A model generated the notes under the pieces. The model was not told where the DNA came from, searched no databases, and was given only the letters and a program-made list of their open reading frames with translations. A stretch of 64,000 nucleotides of DNA from Alphaproteobacteria bacterium (GTDB lineage: Bacteria; Pseudomonadota; Alphaproteobacteria; Caulobacterales; Hyphomonadaceae). Each line of letters begins with the position of its first letter. Position 1 is the stretch's first letter. Below are positions 9,663 through 19,604 of the stretch, piece after piece. The stretch spans positions 215,506 to 279,505 of the forward strand of contig WGLW01000003.1 of assembly GCA_016125405.1 (NCBI GenBank). The letters are read 5' to 3'. The position numbers were made by a program, and so were the translations under genes.

Positions 9663-11888
9663 ATGAACCTTGAAACCTTCAAGTTCGAAATCGATGGCGA
9701 TGGAATCGCGCTTGCGACCTTCGACGTTCCCGGCCGCTCGATGAACACGCTGACGGGCAAGGCGATTGCCGATCTCGGCGCCATTGCCGAAGAGGTGGCG
9801 AAGAACCCGGCGATCAAGGGGCTTGTCATAACCAGCGGCAAGTCTTCAGGCTTCTGCGCCGGTGCGGATCTCGGTGAACTTGGCGGGCAGGGCGGCGGAA
9901 GCGCGAAGCCTCCGGCCAACGAGGAAGCCCGCCTGAAAGCCCAGTTTGACAGCGCATACCGCATGAATGGAATCCTGCGCGCGCTGGAGACCTGCAAGAA
10001 ACCCGTCGCGGCTGCGATCAATGGCCTGGCGCTCGGTGGTGGTCTTGAGGTGACGCTGGCCTGTCATTATCGCATCGCGGCCAACGACAATCCCAAGCTT
10101 CAGCTCGGCCTGCCGGAAGTGAAGGTCGGCCTGATGCCGGGCGGCGGCGGCACGCAGCGGTTGCCGCGGCTCATCGGCGCGCAGGCGGCGGCGCCCTATG
10201 TCCTGCAGGGCGAGAGCATGAAGGCTGACGCCGCCAAGAGCCTCGGTGTCATTCACGAAACGGCGCCGACTGCGGACCTTGTCGAAAAGGCAAAAGCCTG
10301 GGTGAAGGCCAACCCGAATGCGGTTGCGCCATGGGACGGCCCGAATTTCCGGATTCCGGGCGGCGCCCCTCATGCCGGCGGCGGGCGCAATCCGGTTTAC
10401 ACGTTTGCGCCCGCGATGGTCGCGAAGCAGACTTGGGGCAATTATCCGAACGCCAAATATATTATCCAGGCCGTCTATGAGGGTCTGCAGCTGCCGATGG
10501 ACGCCGCGCTTCGCATCGAGAGCCGCTACTTCGTGAAGACGCTGATGACGCCCGAAGCGCGCGGAATGATCCGTTCGCTGTTCCTGTCCATGCAGGCGCT
10601 CAGCAAAGGGGAATCGCGTCCCGCCGGCTTTGCGCCATACGACGTGAAGAAGGCTGTTGTGATTGGCGCCGGCCTCATGGGCGCCGGCATCGCCTACGTG
10701 CAGGCCAAAGCAGGCATTGAGACAATCCTGCTCGACGTCAGCCAAGAGGCCGCGGAGAAGGGCAAGGCCTATTCGCAGCGCATTGTCGAGAAGGATATCT
10801 CGCGCGGTAAGACGACGAAGGAAAAGGGCGACGCCCTGCTGGCGCTGATCAAGCCTTCGACGGACTACTCGCTCTGTGACGGCGCCGATATCGTGGTCGA
10901 GGCGGTGTTCGAGAACCCCGAGATCAAGGCTGAAGTGACCAAGAAGGTCGAGGTCCACCTTGGCGCCAATGCGGTCATGGGCACCAACACGTCGACGCTT
11001 CCGATCACCGGACTCGCCAAGGCTTCGGTGCGTCCTGCGAACTTCATCGGTATCCATTTCTTCTCGCCGGTCGAGCGCATGGGACTGGTGGAGATCATCA
11101 CGGGCAAGGAGACGTCTCAGGAGACGCTCGCCAAGGCGATGGACTACGTTCTCAAGATCCGGAAGACACCGGTAGCCGTGAACGACCACCGCGGCTTCTA
11201 CACGTCGCGCGTGTTCGGCACCTACCCGGAAGAGGGCATGACCATGGTGGCCGAAGGCATTGCGCCGGCGATCGTGGAAAACGTCGGCCGGATGGCCGGC
11301 ATGCCCATGGGGCCGCTGGAAGTGTCCGACTCTGTCGGTATCGACACGATGCTGAAGATCGGTCGCGAGTCAGCCAAGGTCGCCGGCAAGTCCTACGAAC
11401 AGAACCCGATCGGTGATCTGGTGGCGTGGATCGTGGAGAGCCAGAACCGCGTCGGCCGCAAGGCGGGCAAGGGCTTCTACGACTACAACGACAAGGGCAA
11501 GCCCTCGCAGTTGTACCCCGACATCAGCAATAAGATCGAAGTCAAGGTCAGCGAATGTCCTCCGGCCCTGAAGGCCGAGTACACCAAGCGGCTTCTCTAC
11601 CGCCAGTGCGTCGAGGTCGCCCGCTGCTTCGAGGAGGGCGTCATCACCGACGCGCGCGACGCCGACATCGGGTCAATCCTCGCGTGGGGTTTTGCGCCCT
11701 ATTCGGGCGGCGTCTGCTCCTACATGGACCTCAAGATCGGCATCAAGCCGTTCGTCGCCGAATGCGACAGGCTTGCCGACACGTATGGCGAGCGCTTCAG
11801 GCCCAACGCGTTGCTCCGCGACATGGCGGCGCGAGGCGAGACCTTCTATTCGCGCTTTGCCCCCAAGGGAGAAAAAGCGGCGGCCTGA
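9663..11888 (+). CDS. fadB: Enoyl-CoA hydratase/3-hydroxyacyl-CoA dehydrogenase fusion (FadB/FadJ type)
   Basis: This encodes 741 residues, the usual size of the bifunctional alpha subunit. The N-terminal crotonase domain (about 1-200) has the oxyanion-hole segment FCAGADL and probable catalytic glutamates E129 in GLALGGGLEV and E152 in GLPEVKVGLMPGGGG. The dehydrogenase part has the NAD-binding GAGLMGAGIAY and the catalytic histidine in IHFFSPVERMGLVEII, then two C-terminal helical domains. It hydrates trans-2-enoyl-CoA and oxidises the L-3-hydroxyacyl-CoA, feeding the thiolase encoded upstream. The start at 9663 is chosen because it begins the domain and couples to the preceding stop. Confidence 0.95.
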   Translation: MNLETFKFEIDGDGIALATFDVPGRSMNTLTGKAIADLGAIAEEVAKNPAIKGLVITSGKSSGFCAGADLGELGGQGGGSAKPPANEEARLKAQFDSAYRMNGILRALETCKKPVAAAINGLALGGGLEVTLACHYRIAANDNPKLQLGLPEVKVGLMPGGGGTQRLPRLIGAQAAAPYVLQGESMKADAAKSLGVIHETAPTADLVEKAKAWVKANPNAVAPWDGPNFRIPGGAPHAGGGRNPVYTFAPAMVAKQTWGNYPNAKYIIQAVYEGLQLPMDAALRIESRYFVKTLMTPEARGMIRSLFLSMQALSKGESRPAGFAPYDVKKAVVIGAGLMGAGIAYVQAKAGIETILLDVSQEAAEKGKAYSQRIVEKDISRGKTTKEKGDALLALIKPSTDYSLCDGADIVVEAVFENPEIKAEVTKKVEVHLGANAVMGTNTSTLPITGLAKASVRPANFIGIHFFSPVERMGLVEIITGKETSQETLAKAMDYVLKIRKTPVAVNDHRGFYTSRVFGTYPEEGMTMVAEGIAPAIVENVGRMAGMPMGPLEVSDSVGIDTMLKIGRESAKVAGKSYEQNPIGDLVAWIVESQNRVGRKAGKGFYDYNDKGKPSQLYPDISNKIEVKVSECPPALKAEYTKRLLYRQCVEVARCFEEGVITDARDADIGSILAWGFAPYSGGVCSYMDLKIGIKPFVAECDRLADTYGERFRPNALLRDMAARGETFYSRFAPKGEKAAA

Positions 11889-11890
11889 AT

Positions 11891-13858
11891 CTATTTCAGG
11901 TATTTCGCCAGGAAATCGGCTAGCGACGCCAGCACAGTTCGTCGGCTCTCTATGTTCGACAGGCTGTGGTCGTCGCCGCGTATCTTGACGTATTCGACGG
12001 ACTTCCCGGCCGATTTCAGAGCGTGTTCCATTTTGTCGCTTTGATCGCTAGGCACCGTCGTGTCCTGAGTTCCATGAATCAGGAGAACAGGCGCTTTGAA
12101 ATTGTCGGCCAACCGGGCAGGCGATACGGCGTCGATTGCGTCTCGGTCCTTGTTCGGATCGCCGATCACCTTGGTCCAGTACGTGTAGGCTTGGCTGTTG
12201 GGGCCGTTTCTGCGAATCTCGAACCCGAGCATGGCGCGGAGGTCCGAGACGCCCGCAATCGAAACGACGCACTTGTAGAGATCTGGTGTGATGGCTCCGC
12301 CCGCCAGCGCCGCGTACCCCCCGTAACTCCAGCCGACGATGCAGGTGCGCGAAGGGTCTGCCCAACCCTGCGTCTGCATTGCCTTAACGCCGTCTGTTAT
12401 GTCGTCCTGCATTTTGCGGCCCCATTCGTGGTAGCCGGCGTCAACAAACTTCGCTCCAAATCCTGCCGAACCGCGGAAGTTTGGCTGCAATACCACGTAG
12501 CCCTCGTTGGCCATGAACTGGGCCAGCCAGTCGAAACCGACGGCGTCATAAGCTTCCGGCCCGCCGTGCGGCAGGACCACCAACGGCAGGTTCTTCCGTT
12601 TGTTGGCAGGCACGCCCGCCGGCCAGGTGATCAGGCCGGGAATGGTCAAGCCATCACGTGACTTGTACTCGATGGTCACCACCTCGCCGACGTCGTCAGG
12701 TTTTATCTGCGGGCGTGAGCGCTCGATTTCTTTCATGGTCTTCGACGGGCGATCGAACAGCATGTATCGCCCAGGCTGGTCTCCACCATCGGCGTAAAGC
12801 AGGAGTTTCGACCAATCGTCGGTCCATGAGGCCAGCCTCACCGATGCTTCGGGCAGGGCATGGATTGCGGCCTTGAGATCCCGGTCCAGAACCGGATCCA
12901 TCATATGGTAGCTTGGATACATGCCCGAGTATCGAACGCCGACAACGCGCAGATCCTTGTCGCGTATCACTTGTTCGATGTCGGCATCATCGCGCTGCAG
13001 AAGCGGTCCGCTCACCGATCCGTCGGCGAGCGCCATTTCGTAAAGGCCGTCGAAGTTCGACTTGGCCCGGTCGATGATGACAAGCGATTTTGTCTCACGC
13101 GAATAACCCACGATGGAGCGCTCAATCAGAGGAGTTACTTCGCTAAAGATCTTTCGGGCTCCTCCATGATCGTAGGCATACACCGCATGCGTGTTGGTTC
13201 GTTCCTCGAAATCTTCCCGGGCGATTGCTTCGCCGTCTTCGCCGACAATCCATCTTCGGGTCGAGGAAGTGCCAGGCTTCCCGCCCGTGCGGATGCCTCT
13301 ACCTGTGTCGAGGCTAACTTTCAGGAGATCGAGGCTATGGCCGCCACCCTGGTGGCTCATGAACGCAGGCATATAGACATGCCGGCCGTCGGGATCGACG
13401 CCTGATATGCGGCCAAGTCCGCTCTGATAGGGATATATACCCTGCGTGCCGAGCAGAAGCTGGACGACTTTTTTGGTCTTGAGGTTGTAAGCGAACGCTT
13501 CGCTGTCCTCGTACCTGTCCGTCATGCCGACGTTGTTGGTGTTGGTGCTCGCGAGAAGGACGACATAGTTATCGCCGACGAACGCGACGCCATCAGCGCT
13601 GACCTTGGGAATGCTGACTAGCGGCTCGCTTTTTCCGGTCCTGAAATCGTGCAGGACCAGATAATCGACACCATCAACGCGGTTGAGAAAAGCAATGCGT
13701 GTCCCGTCCGGCGAGAGATCCGCCGCCCGGATGATCGGCACGTCGCCAAATGCCTCGATTGGCGGCTTCGCATTTGCAGCGGAAATCACAGTCGCCGCGG
13801 CAAGCACACATACGGCTAGTCGGTTCACGACTCCAGAAAGAAAAGAGCGGCTGGCCAT
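11891..13858 (-). CDS. Secreted S9 family (prolyl oligopeptidase-like) peptidase
   Basis: This encodes 655 residues. An N-terminal signal peptide (about 1-30, ending ANA) is followed by a beta-propeller region and a C-terminal alpha/beta-hydrolase domain. The nucleophile elbow GWSYGGYAAL places the serine near residue 511; DTTVPSDQS and GDDHSL give the expected aspartate and histidine. The family cleaves short peptides, here probably in the periplasm. It is a single minus-strand gene converging on fadB with 2 bp between stops. No neighbouring gene suggests its substrate. Confidence 0.9.
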   Translation of the reverse strand: MASRSFLSGVVNRLAVCVLAAATVISAANAKPPIEAFGDVPIIRAADLSPDGTRIAFLNRVDGVDYLVLHDFRTGKSEPLVSIPKVSADGVAFVGDNYVVLLASTNTNNVGMTDRYEDSEAFAYNLKTKKVVQLLLGTQGIYPYQSGLGRISGVDPDGRHVYMPAFMSHQGGGHSLDLLKVSLDTGRGIRTGGKPGTSSTRRWIVGEDGEAIAREDFEERTNTHAVYAYDHGGARKIFSEVTPLIERSIVGYSRETKSLVIIDRAKSNFDGLYEMALADGSVSGPLLQRDDADIEQVIRDKDLRVVGVRYSGMYPSYHMMDPVLDRDLKAAIHALPEASVRLASWTDDWSKLLLYADGGDQPGRYMLFDRPSKTMKEIERSRPQIKPDDVGEVVTIEYKSRDGLTIPGLITWPAGVPANKRKNLPLVVLPHGGPEAYDAVGFDWLAQFMANEGYVVLQPNFRGSAGFGAKFVDAGYHEWGRKMQDDITDGVKAMQTQGWADPSRTCIVGWSYGGYAALAGGAITPDLYKCVVSIAGVSDLRAMLGFEIRRNGPNSQAYTYWTKVIGDPNKDRDAIDAVSPARLADNFKAPVLLIHGTQDTTVPSDQSDKMEHALKSAGKSVEYVKIRGDDHSLSNIESRRTVLASLADFLAKYLK

Positions 13859-13941
13859 CCTGTCCCCCCTGCTGGACCGACATTCAGTCTAGCAGGCAAA
13901 ACGAAACGTCCAACCGCCCAATTCGAGCTGGAATTATCAGT

Positions 13942-14460
13942 CTACTTGGCTTCGGCAAGCGCCTTCATATTGTTGACGGCGGCCTGGAACTGCGTCTTGC
14001 GTTTGGCGACATCGGCATCCTTCGCGGCTTGATCGGCCTTGTCGGATTCATCCAGCATCAGCGTGTACATGATTTTGGATTTGGACTTGGAAAGGGGAAC
14101 CACTTCCAGGAAGCCGTGATAGAGGTTGTACCATTTTCCCTCGACGGCCGGTTGCGTGTAGCCATACCCGGTTTCCGTTTTGGCGGTCATTACCTCGATC
14201 ACCGCGCCGCCGATCTTGCGCACGGAGCCGACGTCGCCGGAGCCCGTCATTTCGCAGGGGATTTCCCGTCCGGCCACGATCCATTTCTTGATGTCGCAGA
14301 AGCCGCCGATCTTGGCCCAGACGTCCTTGGCCGGCATGTTGACTTCGACCGGGTCCATGTGGATGGCGACATAGTCGGGTTCGGCGGCAAGGGCTGCGCC
14401 TGCGCCGAAGCCGCTTGCAGCGATGCCAAGCGCCGCCAGTTTGAAAATCGCGGATTTCAT
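13942..14460 (-). CDS. Secreted SRPBCC (START-like) family protein
   Basis: This encodes 172 residues with a clear signal peptide (MKSAIFKLAALGIAASGFGA onwards, cleavage near ALAAEP). The rest fits the SRPBCC/polyketide-cyclase-like fold: an opening segment with AKDVWAKIGGFCDIKKW, a central GSVRKI strand and EVVPLSKSKSKIMYTLMLDE. Such proteins bind small hydrophobic ligands; the ligand is unknown. It is monocistronic on the minus strand. Two cysteines (in FCDIKKW and IPCEM) could form a disulfide in the periplasm. This is a family-level call only. Confidence 0.75.
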   Translation of the reverse strand: MKSAIFKLAALGIAASGFGAGAALAAEPDYVAIHMDPVEVNMPAKDVWAKIGGFCDIKKWIVAGREIPCEMTGSGDVGSVRKIGGAVIEVMTAKTETGYGYTQPAVEGKWYNLYHGFLEVVPLSKSKSKIMYTLMLDESDKADQAAKDADVAKRKTQFQAAVNNMKALAEAK

Positions 14461-14683
14461 TGGGTCGTCTCCTCCGTCCCTTTGGGTATCCCTTGATAGG
14501 GTTGCCGCAAATTGCGACGGCTTGGGGGGGGAAAGCCAGCCCTTATTTCAGTCGCCTCATTCACGAAAGCGGCAGGTATGTTTACGCATGGTCACATGCG
14601 GACTGGGGGCGTTGAGCGCCGCACGGTTCCAGCGCGGGCGACACCCCAGGCGCGGACCGACGAAACGGCAGAGCCGGAAAGGC

Positions 14684-16309
<1,626 letters not shown>

Positions 16310-16478
16310 TCTTTGTTCTGCCTTCTGACGTTGCCGGACGGGATTTTCCCTGTCCGCCTCACGCAATCGGAAGAGGCTGGTCGTTGGAGGCGCGATCAAG
16401 CGCCCCATTCCTCCAGCTGCCCTTGCGTTTCCCTCGATGCCAAATTGCCGCGACTTCCCTAAGAAATTGCTGACCAAA

Positions 16479-16494
16479 GAAGGCCTTGGCCTTC
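16479..16494 (-). terminator. Possible weak terminator downstream of tRNA-Gly
   Basis: On the minus strand, GAAGGC-CAAG-GCCTTC can form a 6-bp stem with a 4-nt loop followed by TTTGG. It lies about 85 nt beyond the tRNA 3' end and before the histidine kinase gene. The short T run makes it doubtful. Confidence 0.3.
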
Positions 16495-16580
16495 AGGCGC
16501 GCGCAAATTCGCGTTGGGCAATTGATCTGAAGCAGTCAACGCCCCAAACGTTAACGCGAGCCTGAATTCAGGAAAGGATT

Positions 16581-16654
16581 TGGAGCGGGTAGACGGAATC
16601 GAACCGACATACTCAGCTTGGAAGGCTGCTGCACTACCATTGTGCTATACCCGC
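16581..16654 (-). tRNA. tRNA-Gly(TCC)
   Basis: This is a 74-nt tRNA gene including an encoded CCA (16581-16583 on the plus strand reads TGG). The acceptor stem GCGGGTA/TACCCGC pairs perfectly over 7 bp. The anticodon loop reads CTTCCAA, giving anticodon TCC for glycine codons GGA and GGG. The T arm contains the normal GGTTCGATTCC. It is transcribed toward the hybrid kinase gene and away from the GST gene. No integrated element is seen at its 3' end. Confidence 0.97.
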
Positions 16655-16728
16655 GCACGGCTGGTGTCCCTACAGTTTCGGAACGTCCGCCGCAACCGCT
16701 TTTACACGGAACCCGGGAGGATGCCCAC

Positions 16729-17355
16729 ATGCTGACCGTTCATCACCTCAATGAATCCCGGTCGCAACGGGTACTCTGGCTTTTGGAGGAATTGGGCGCG
16801 CCCTACGAATTAAGGCTCTACCGACGAGACGCCCAAACCAGGCTGGCTCCGCCTGAACTCAAGGCCGTGCACCCGCTGGGCAAGAGTCCGGTCATAATGG
16901 ATGGCGACCAGACCATTATCGAGACGGGCGCCATCATCGACTACATCCTGCGCCATCAGGGCGGCGGCCGGCTCGTTCCCGCGATGGATACGCCTGACTA
17001 CGACCGCTATGTCGAATGGCTCAACTATGGCGAAGGCTCGGCTATGCTGCCGCTCATGCTGGGCATGTATGTCGGGCGATTGAAGGAAGCCGGAGCCCCG
17101 CTGCACCCGAGGATCGAAAGCGAAAGCGCCAATCACCTCGGATATATCGACGGCGCGCTGAAGGGCCGGCAGTTCTTCGTGGGCGATAGTCTCACTGGCG
17201 CCGATATCCAGATGAGCTTTGTCGCGGAAGTTGCGAGGGCGCAAAAGAAGCTTGCGGCTTATCCGGATTTCGATGCCTGGCTGGATCGCATGCATGCGCG
17301 CCCGGCATGGAAGAAGGCCATAGAGAAGGGCGGTCCCTATGCATTGGGGACCTGA
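16729..17355 (+). CDS. Glutathione S-transferase family protein
   Basis: This encodes 208 residues from the ATG at 16729, with GGGAGG 8 nt upstream; an ATG at 16721 reads into a stop after four codons and is not used. The N-terminal thioredoxin-like domain (about 1-80) has SRSQRVLWLLEELG and the glutathione-binding turn GKSPVI followed by IIETGAIIDYIL. The C-terminal helical domain (about 88-205) contains GDSLTGADIQMSF, the usual N-capping motif. It probably conjugates glutathione to electrophiles or handles peroxides in the cytosol. The gene is monocistronic and starts about 75 bp from the divergent tRNA. Confidence 0.9.
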   Translation: MLTVHHLNESRSQRVLWLLEELGAPYELRLYRRDAQTRLAPPELKAVHPLGKSPVIMDGDQTIIETGAIIDYILRHQGGGRLVPAMDTPDYDRYVEWLNYGEGSAMLPLMLGMYVGRLKEAGAPLHPRIESESANHLGYIDGALKGRQFFVGDSLTGADIQMSFVAEVARAQKKLAAYPDFDAWLDRMHARPAWKKAIEKGGPYALGT

Positions 17356-17363
17356 CCTGACGG

Positions 17364-17729
17364 CTATTCGTTCGTGCTGGCAGGATAAGGAAAGTACAGC
17401 TGGTTGCCGTCCGGGTCATCGATAATCATCGAGTCATAGCCCCACCGGCCATTCCGGATTGAAACGCCCCTCCGTTCGAATTCTGCCCTTGCGGTTTCAA
17501 TCTCATCAGGATCGAGCGACAGGAAAATCATGCCGCGGCCAACCTTATCCGGCCATTGGCTGGACAGGATCAACTCGCATCCCATACGCGCAATCTGAGC
17601 GACCAGCAGCTCCCCGTCCTCTGCGTGCCGCCAGCTCTCCGTGAAACCGAGCTGCCCGGTGTAGAAGGCGCTCGCTCGCTCGACATCTGCGACCATGAGC
17701 ACGGGCCGCGAATACCAATGGTTCCCCAA
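17364..17729 (-). CDS. VOC superfamily (glyoxalase/bleomycin-resistance-like) protein
   Basis: This encodes 121 residues if translation begins at the TTG at 17729, which has AAGGAG 6 nt upstream and lies 11 nt after the uracil-DNA glycosylase stop. A longer frame would overlap that gene by about 90 nt and is unlikely. Paired beta-alpha-beta-beta-beta modules of the vicinal oxygen chelate fold are visible (RPVLMVADVERASAFY near the start and DDPDGNQLYF at the end). Members are metalloenzymes or binding proteins; the substrate is not deducible. It is probably the last gene of the NYN-UDG-VOC operon. Confidence 0.78.
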   Translation of the reverse strand: MGNHWYSRPVLMVADVERASAFYTGQLGFTESWRHAEDGELLVAQIARMGCELILSSQWPDKVGRGMIFLSLDPDEIETARAEFERRGVSIRNGRWGYDSMIIDDPDGNQLYFPYPASTNE

Positions 17730-17740
17730 CCCGATCTCCT

Positions 17741-18433
17741 TCAGCGATTCAACTCGGCCTGAGCGGCGGCAAAGACGTCGTGGAACATGGCCTCGGTCAG
17801 CCGCCCGGTGTTCGTGTTGTACCGCGAGCAATGGTAGCTGTCGAAAAGCGTCACAGCGCCTTGCGGGCCTTTGAGGGAATGACGTCGCCCGTGACCGAAC
17901 ACGGCTGTGGTCGGTTTCATGCCAAACGCACGAACGGTTGAATCGTGCGCGATGCGGCCAAGCGCGATCATCACTTGCATCCTGGGCAAGGAAGCGATGC
18001 GGGCCGACAGAAAGCGGCGGCAGGCGACGATTTCCGCACCGGTGGGTTTGTTTTCGGGCGGCACGCAGCGAACCGCGTTGGAGATTATCGCGTCTCTCAG
18101 TTCGAGGCCGTCGTCCGCCCGGGCGTCAAACCGGCCTGTCGAAAAACCGAACCTGTCGAGAGTCGAATAGAGCAGGTCGCCCGCGAAATCGCCGGTGAAC
18201 GGACGACCCGTGCGATTGGCGCCCTGCAGCCCCGGGGCGAGCCCGACGATCATCAACCGCCCATCGGGATCACCAAAAGATGGGACGGGCGCGTTGAACC
18301 ACGCCGGGTGGGCGGATCTGTTGGCGTTTCGGAACTCGACCAGGCGGGGACATAGCGAGCAGTCGAGCGGAGCTTCCGGTGGGGTATCGGCGGGCGCTTC
18401 GGCTCGGGCCTTGGGCGCCTGCTGAAGCCTCAT
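17741..18433 (-). CDS. Family 5 uracil-DNA glycosylase (UDGb type)
   Basis: This encodes 230 residues. Motif 1 GLAPGLQGANRTGRPFTGD and motif 2 HCSRYNTNTGRLT are diagnostic for family 5 (UDGb), which excises uracil and other deaminated bases and lacks the catalytic Asp/Asn of family 1. Cysteines suited to a 4Fe-4S cluster are present (C25 and C28 in DCSLCPRL, plus VRCVPP and ACRRF). The start overlaps the stop of the upstream NYN gene by 4 nt (ATGA). It probably functions in base-excision repair; the link to the NYN protein is known only from the operon. Confidence 0.9.
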   Translation of the reverse strand: MRLQQAPKARAEAPADTPPEAPLDCSLCPRLVEFRNANRSAHPAWFNAPVPSFGDPDGRLMIVGLAPGLQGANRTGRPFTGDFAGDLLYSTLDRFGFSTGRFDARADDGLELRDAIISNAVRCVPPENKPTGAEIVACRRFLSARIASLPRMQVMIALGRIAHDSTVRAFGMKPTTAVFGHGRRHSLKGPQGAVTLFDSYHCSRYNTNTGRLTEAMFHDVFAAAQAELNR

Positions 18434-19026
18434 CTGTCTTCCTCGTCCTCTTCCGTGTCGCCCGCTGCAGCTGAAGCTGTCGCATGCGCAGGTTGCCTTG
18501 GCGGCCGTCCCACCAGTTCGGCGAGATCGGCCAGTTCGATAAACGTGTCTGCGGCCCGGCGGAGTTCGTCCGCGATCATTGGCGGAGAGGTTCTGACCGT
18601 CGAAACGACAGAGACCCTTACACCTTTTTCCTGCACCGCCAGAACCAGCCGGGTCAAATCGCCGTCTCCGGAAAACAGGACGGCATGGTCGATGTGCGGA
18701 GCGAGATTGAGCATGTCGACTGCAATCTCGACATCCATGTCACCTTTGACGCGCCGCCGCCCGCCCGAATCGGTAAACTCCTTGGCGGGCTTGGTGACGA
18801 CCCTGAAGCCATTGTACTGGAGCCAGTCGACCAGCGGCCGGATAGGGGAATAGTCGTCATTTTCCACGAGCGCGGTGTAATAGCACGCCCGCATCAATCG
18901 GCCGCGGCGGCGGAATTCCTCCAGCAGCTTGCGGTAGTCGACCTCAACCCCCAATGTTTTTCCGGCGGAATAGAGATTGGCGCCGTCAATAAACAGGGCG
19001 AGCTGTTCGTCCTTGTAAAACGCCAT
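18430..19026 (-). CDS. NYN domain protein (LabA/DUF88 family)
   Basis: This encodes 198 residues from the ATG at 19026, with AGAGGG upstream. The frame continues to 19683 but there runs antisense to rpoZ and is not coding. The NYN (PIN-like nuclease) fold shows LALFIDGANLYSAGK (D14), KGDMDVEIAVDML and LFSGDGDLTRLV, supplying the acidic cluster expected for a Mg-dependent ribonuclease. The C-terminus is a flexible Ala/Asp/Glu tail. It is first in an operon with the family 5 UDG and VOC genes and divergent from rpoZ. RNA cleavage is inferred from the fold. Confidence 0.85.
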   Translation of the reverse strand: MAFYKDEQLALFIDGANLYSAGKTLGVEVDYRKLLEEFRRRGRLMRACYYTALVENDDYSPIRPLVDWLQYNGFRVVTKPAKEFTDSGGRRRVKGDMDVEIAVDMLNLAPHIDHAVLFSGDGDLTRLVLAVQEKGVRVSVVSTVRTSPPMIADELRRAADTFIELADLAELVGRPPRQPAHATASAAAGDTEEDEEDR

Positions 19027-19239
19027 GAAATCAATGCCCTCTGGCAGTCTGGGAAGTCGCGCCGCGGCCGGGCCCCAGGGGCGATCCCCTCCCGTCCTCC
19101 CTACTCCGATATGGACGGGCCGAACCTCGCGGCAAGTCGCCGGGCCGCACTTAAGGGGCAAACGCGGCGGCCCAGCCGACCGGCGATGTTGCAGTTGCTC
19201 AGCCGATGCAGTAATTAGACAGATTACAAGGAGATATGA

Positions 19240-19590
19240 ATGGCTCGCGTAACAGTCGAAGATTGCGTGGAGAAAGTGCCGAACCGGTTCCAGCTGGTCC
19301 TGCTGTCCTCCCACCGTGCGCGCGTCATTCGCCAAGGCGCGCCGATCACGATTGACCGCGACAACGACAAGGACCCGGTCATCGCCCTGCGTGAAATCGC
19401 CGACGAGACGATCGACCTTGAGACGGTGCGGGACAGCCTCGTTGCCGACCTGCAGGAAATCCGGCCGGACGAGGAAGCCGAGCGCGAGGAAGACAAGCGC
19501 GCGCTGGCCGCGGCGCCGACCTCTTCCGAGGATGAAGTGCTCAAGGCCTATCAGGTCGAACTGGAATCGGCTCGCGAAGAGCGATTTTGA
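19240..19590 (+). CDS. rpoZ: DNA-directed RNA polymerase subunit omega
   Basis: This encodes 116 residues. The start [20 protein letters not shown] and the following [30 protein letters not shown] are characteristic of omega in Alphaproteobacteria. It stabilises the beta' subunit and, in many proteobacteria, contributes to ppGpp binding by RNA polymerase. AAGGAG lies 7 nt before the ATG. The rsh gene follows 14 nt downstream, the standard rpoZ-spoT arrangement, so alarmone synthesis and one of its target subunits are co-transcribed. Confidence 0.96.
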   Translation: MARVTVEDCVEKVPNRFQLVLLSSHRARVIRQGAPITIDRDNDKDPVIALREIADETIDLETVRDSLVADLQEIRPDEEAEREEDKRALAAAPTSSEDEVLKAYQVELESAREERF

Positions 19591-19604
19591 CATAGCCAGG
19601 TTTG

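Noticed and set aside
14585..14600. CGCATG/CATGCG hairpin before the SRPBCC gene
   Set aside because: 6-bp stem with no T tract on either strand; likely chance in GC-rich spacer DNA.
16561..16572. CCTGAATTCAGG palindrome between tRNA-Gly and the hybrid kinase gene
   Set aside because: Perfect but only 12 bp, with no T run and no regulator gene beside it; not enough to call an operator or terminator.
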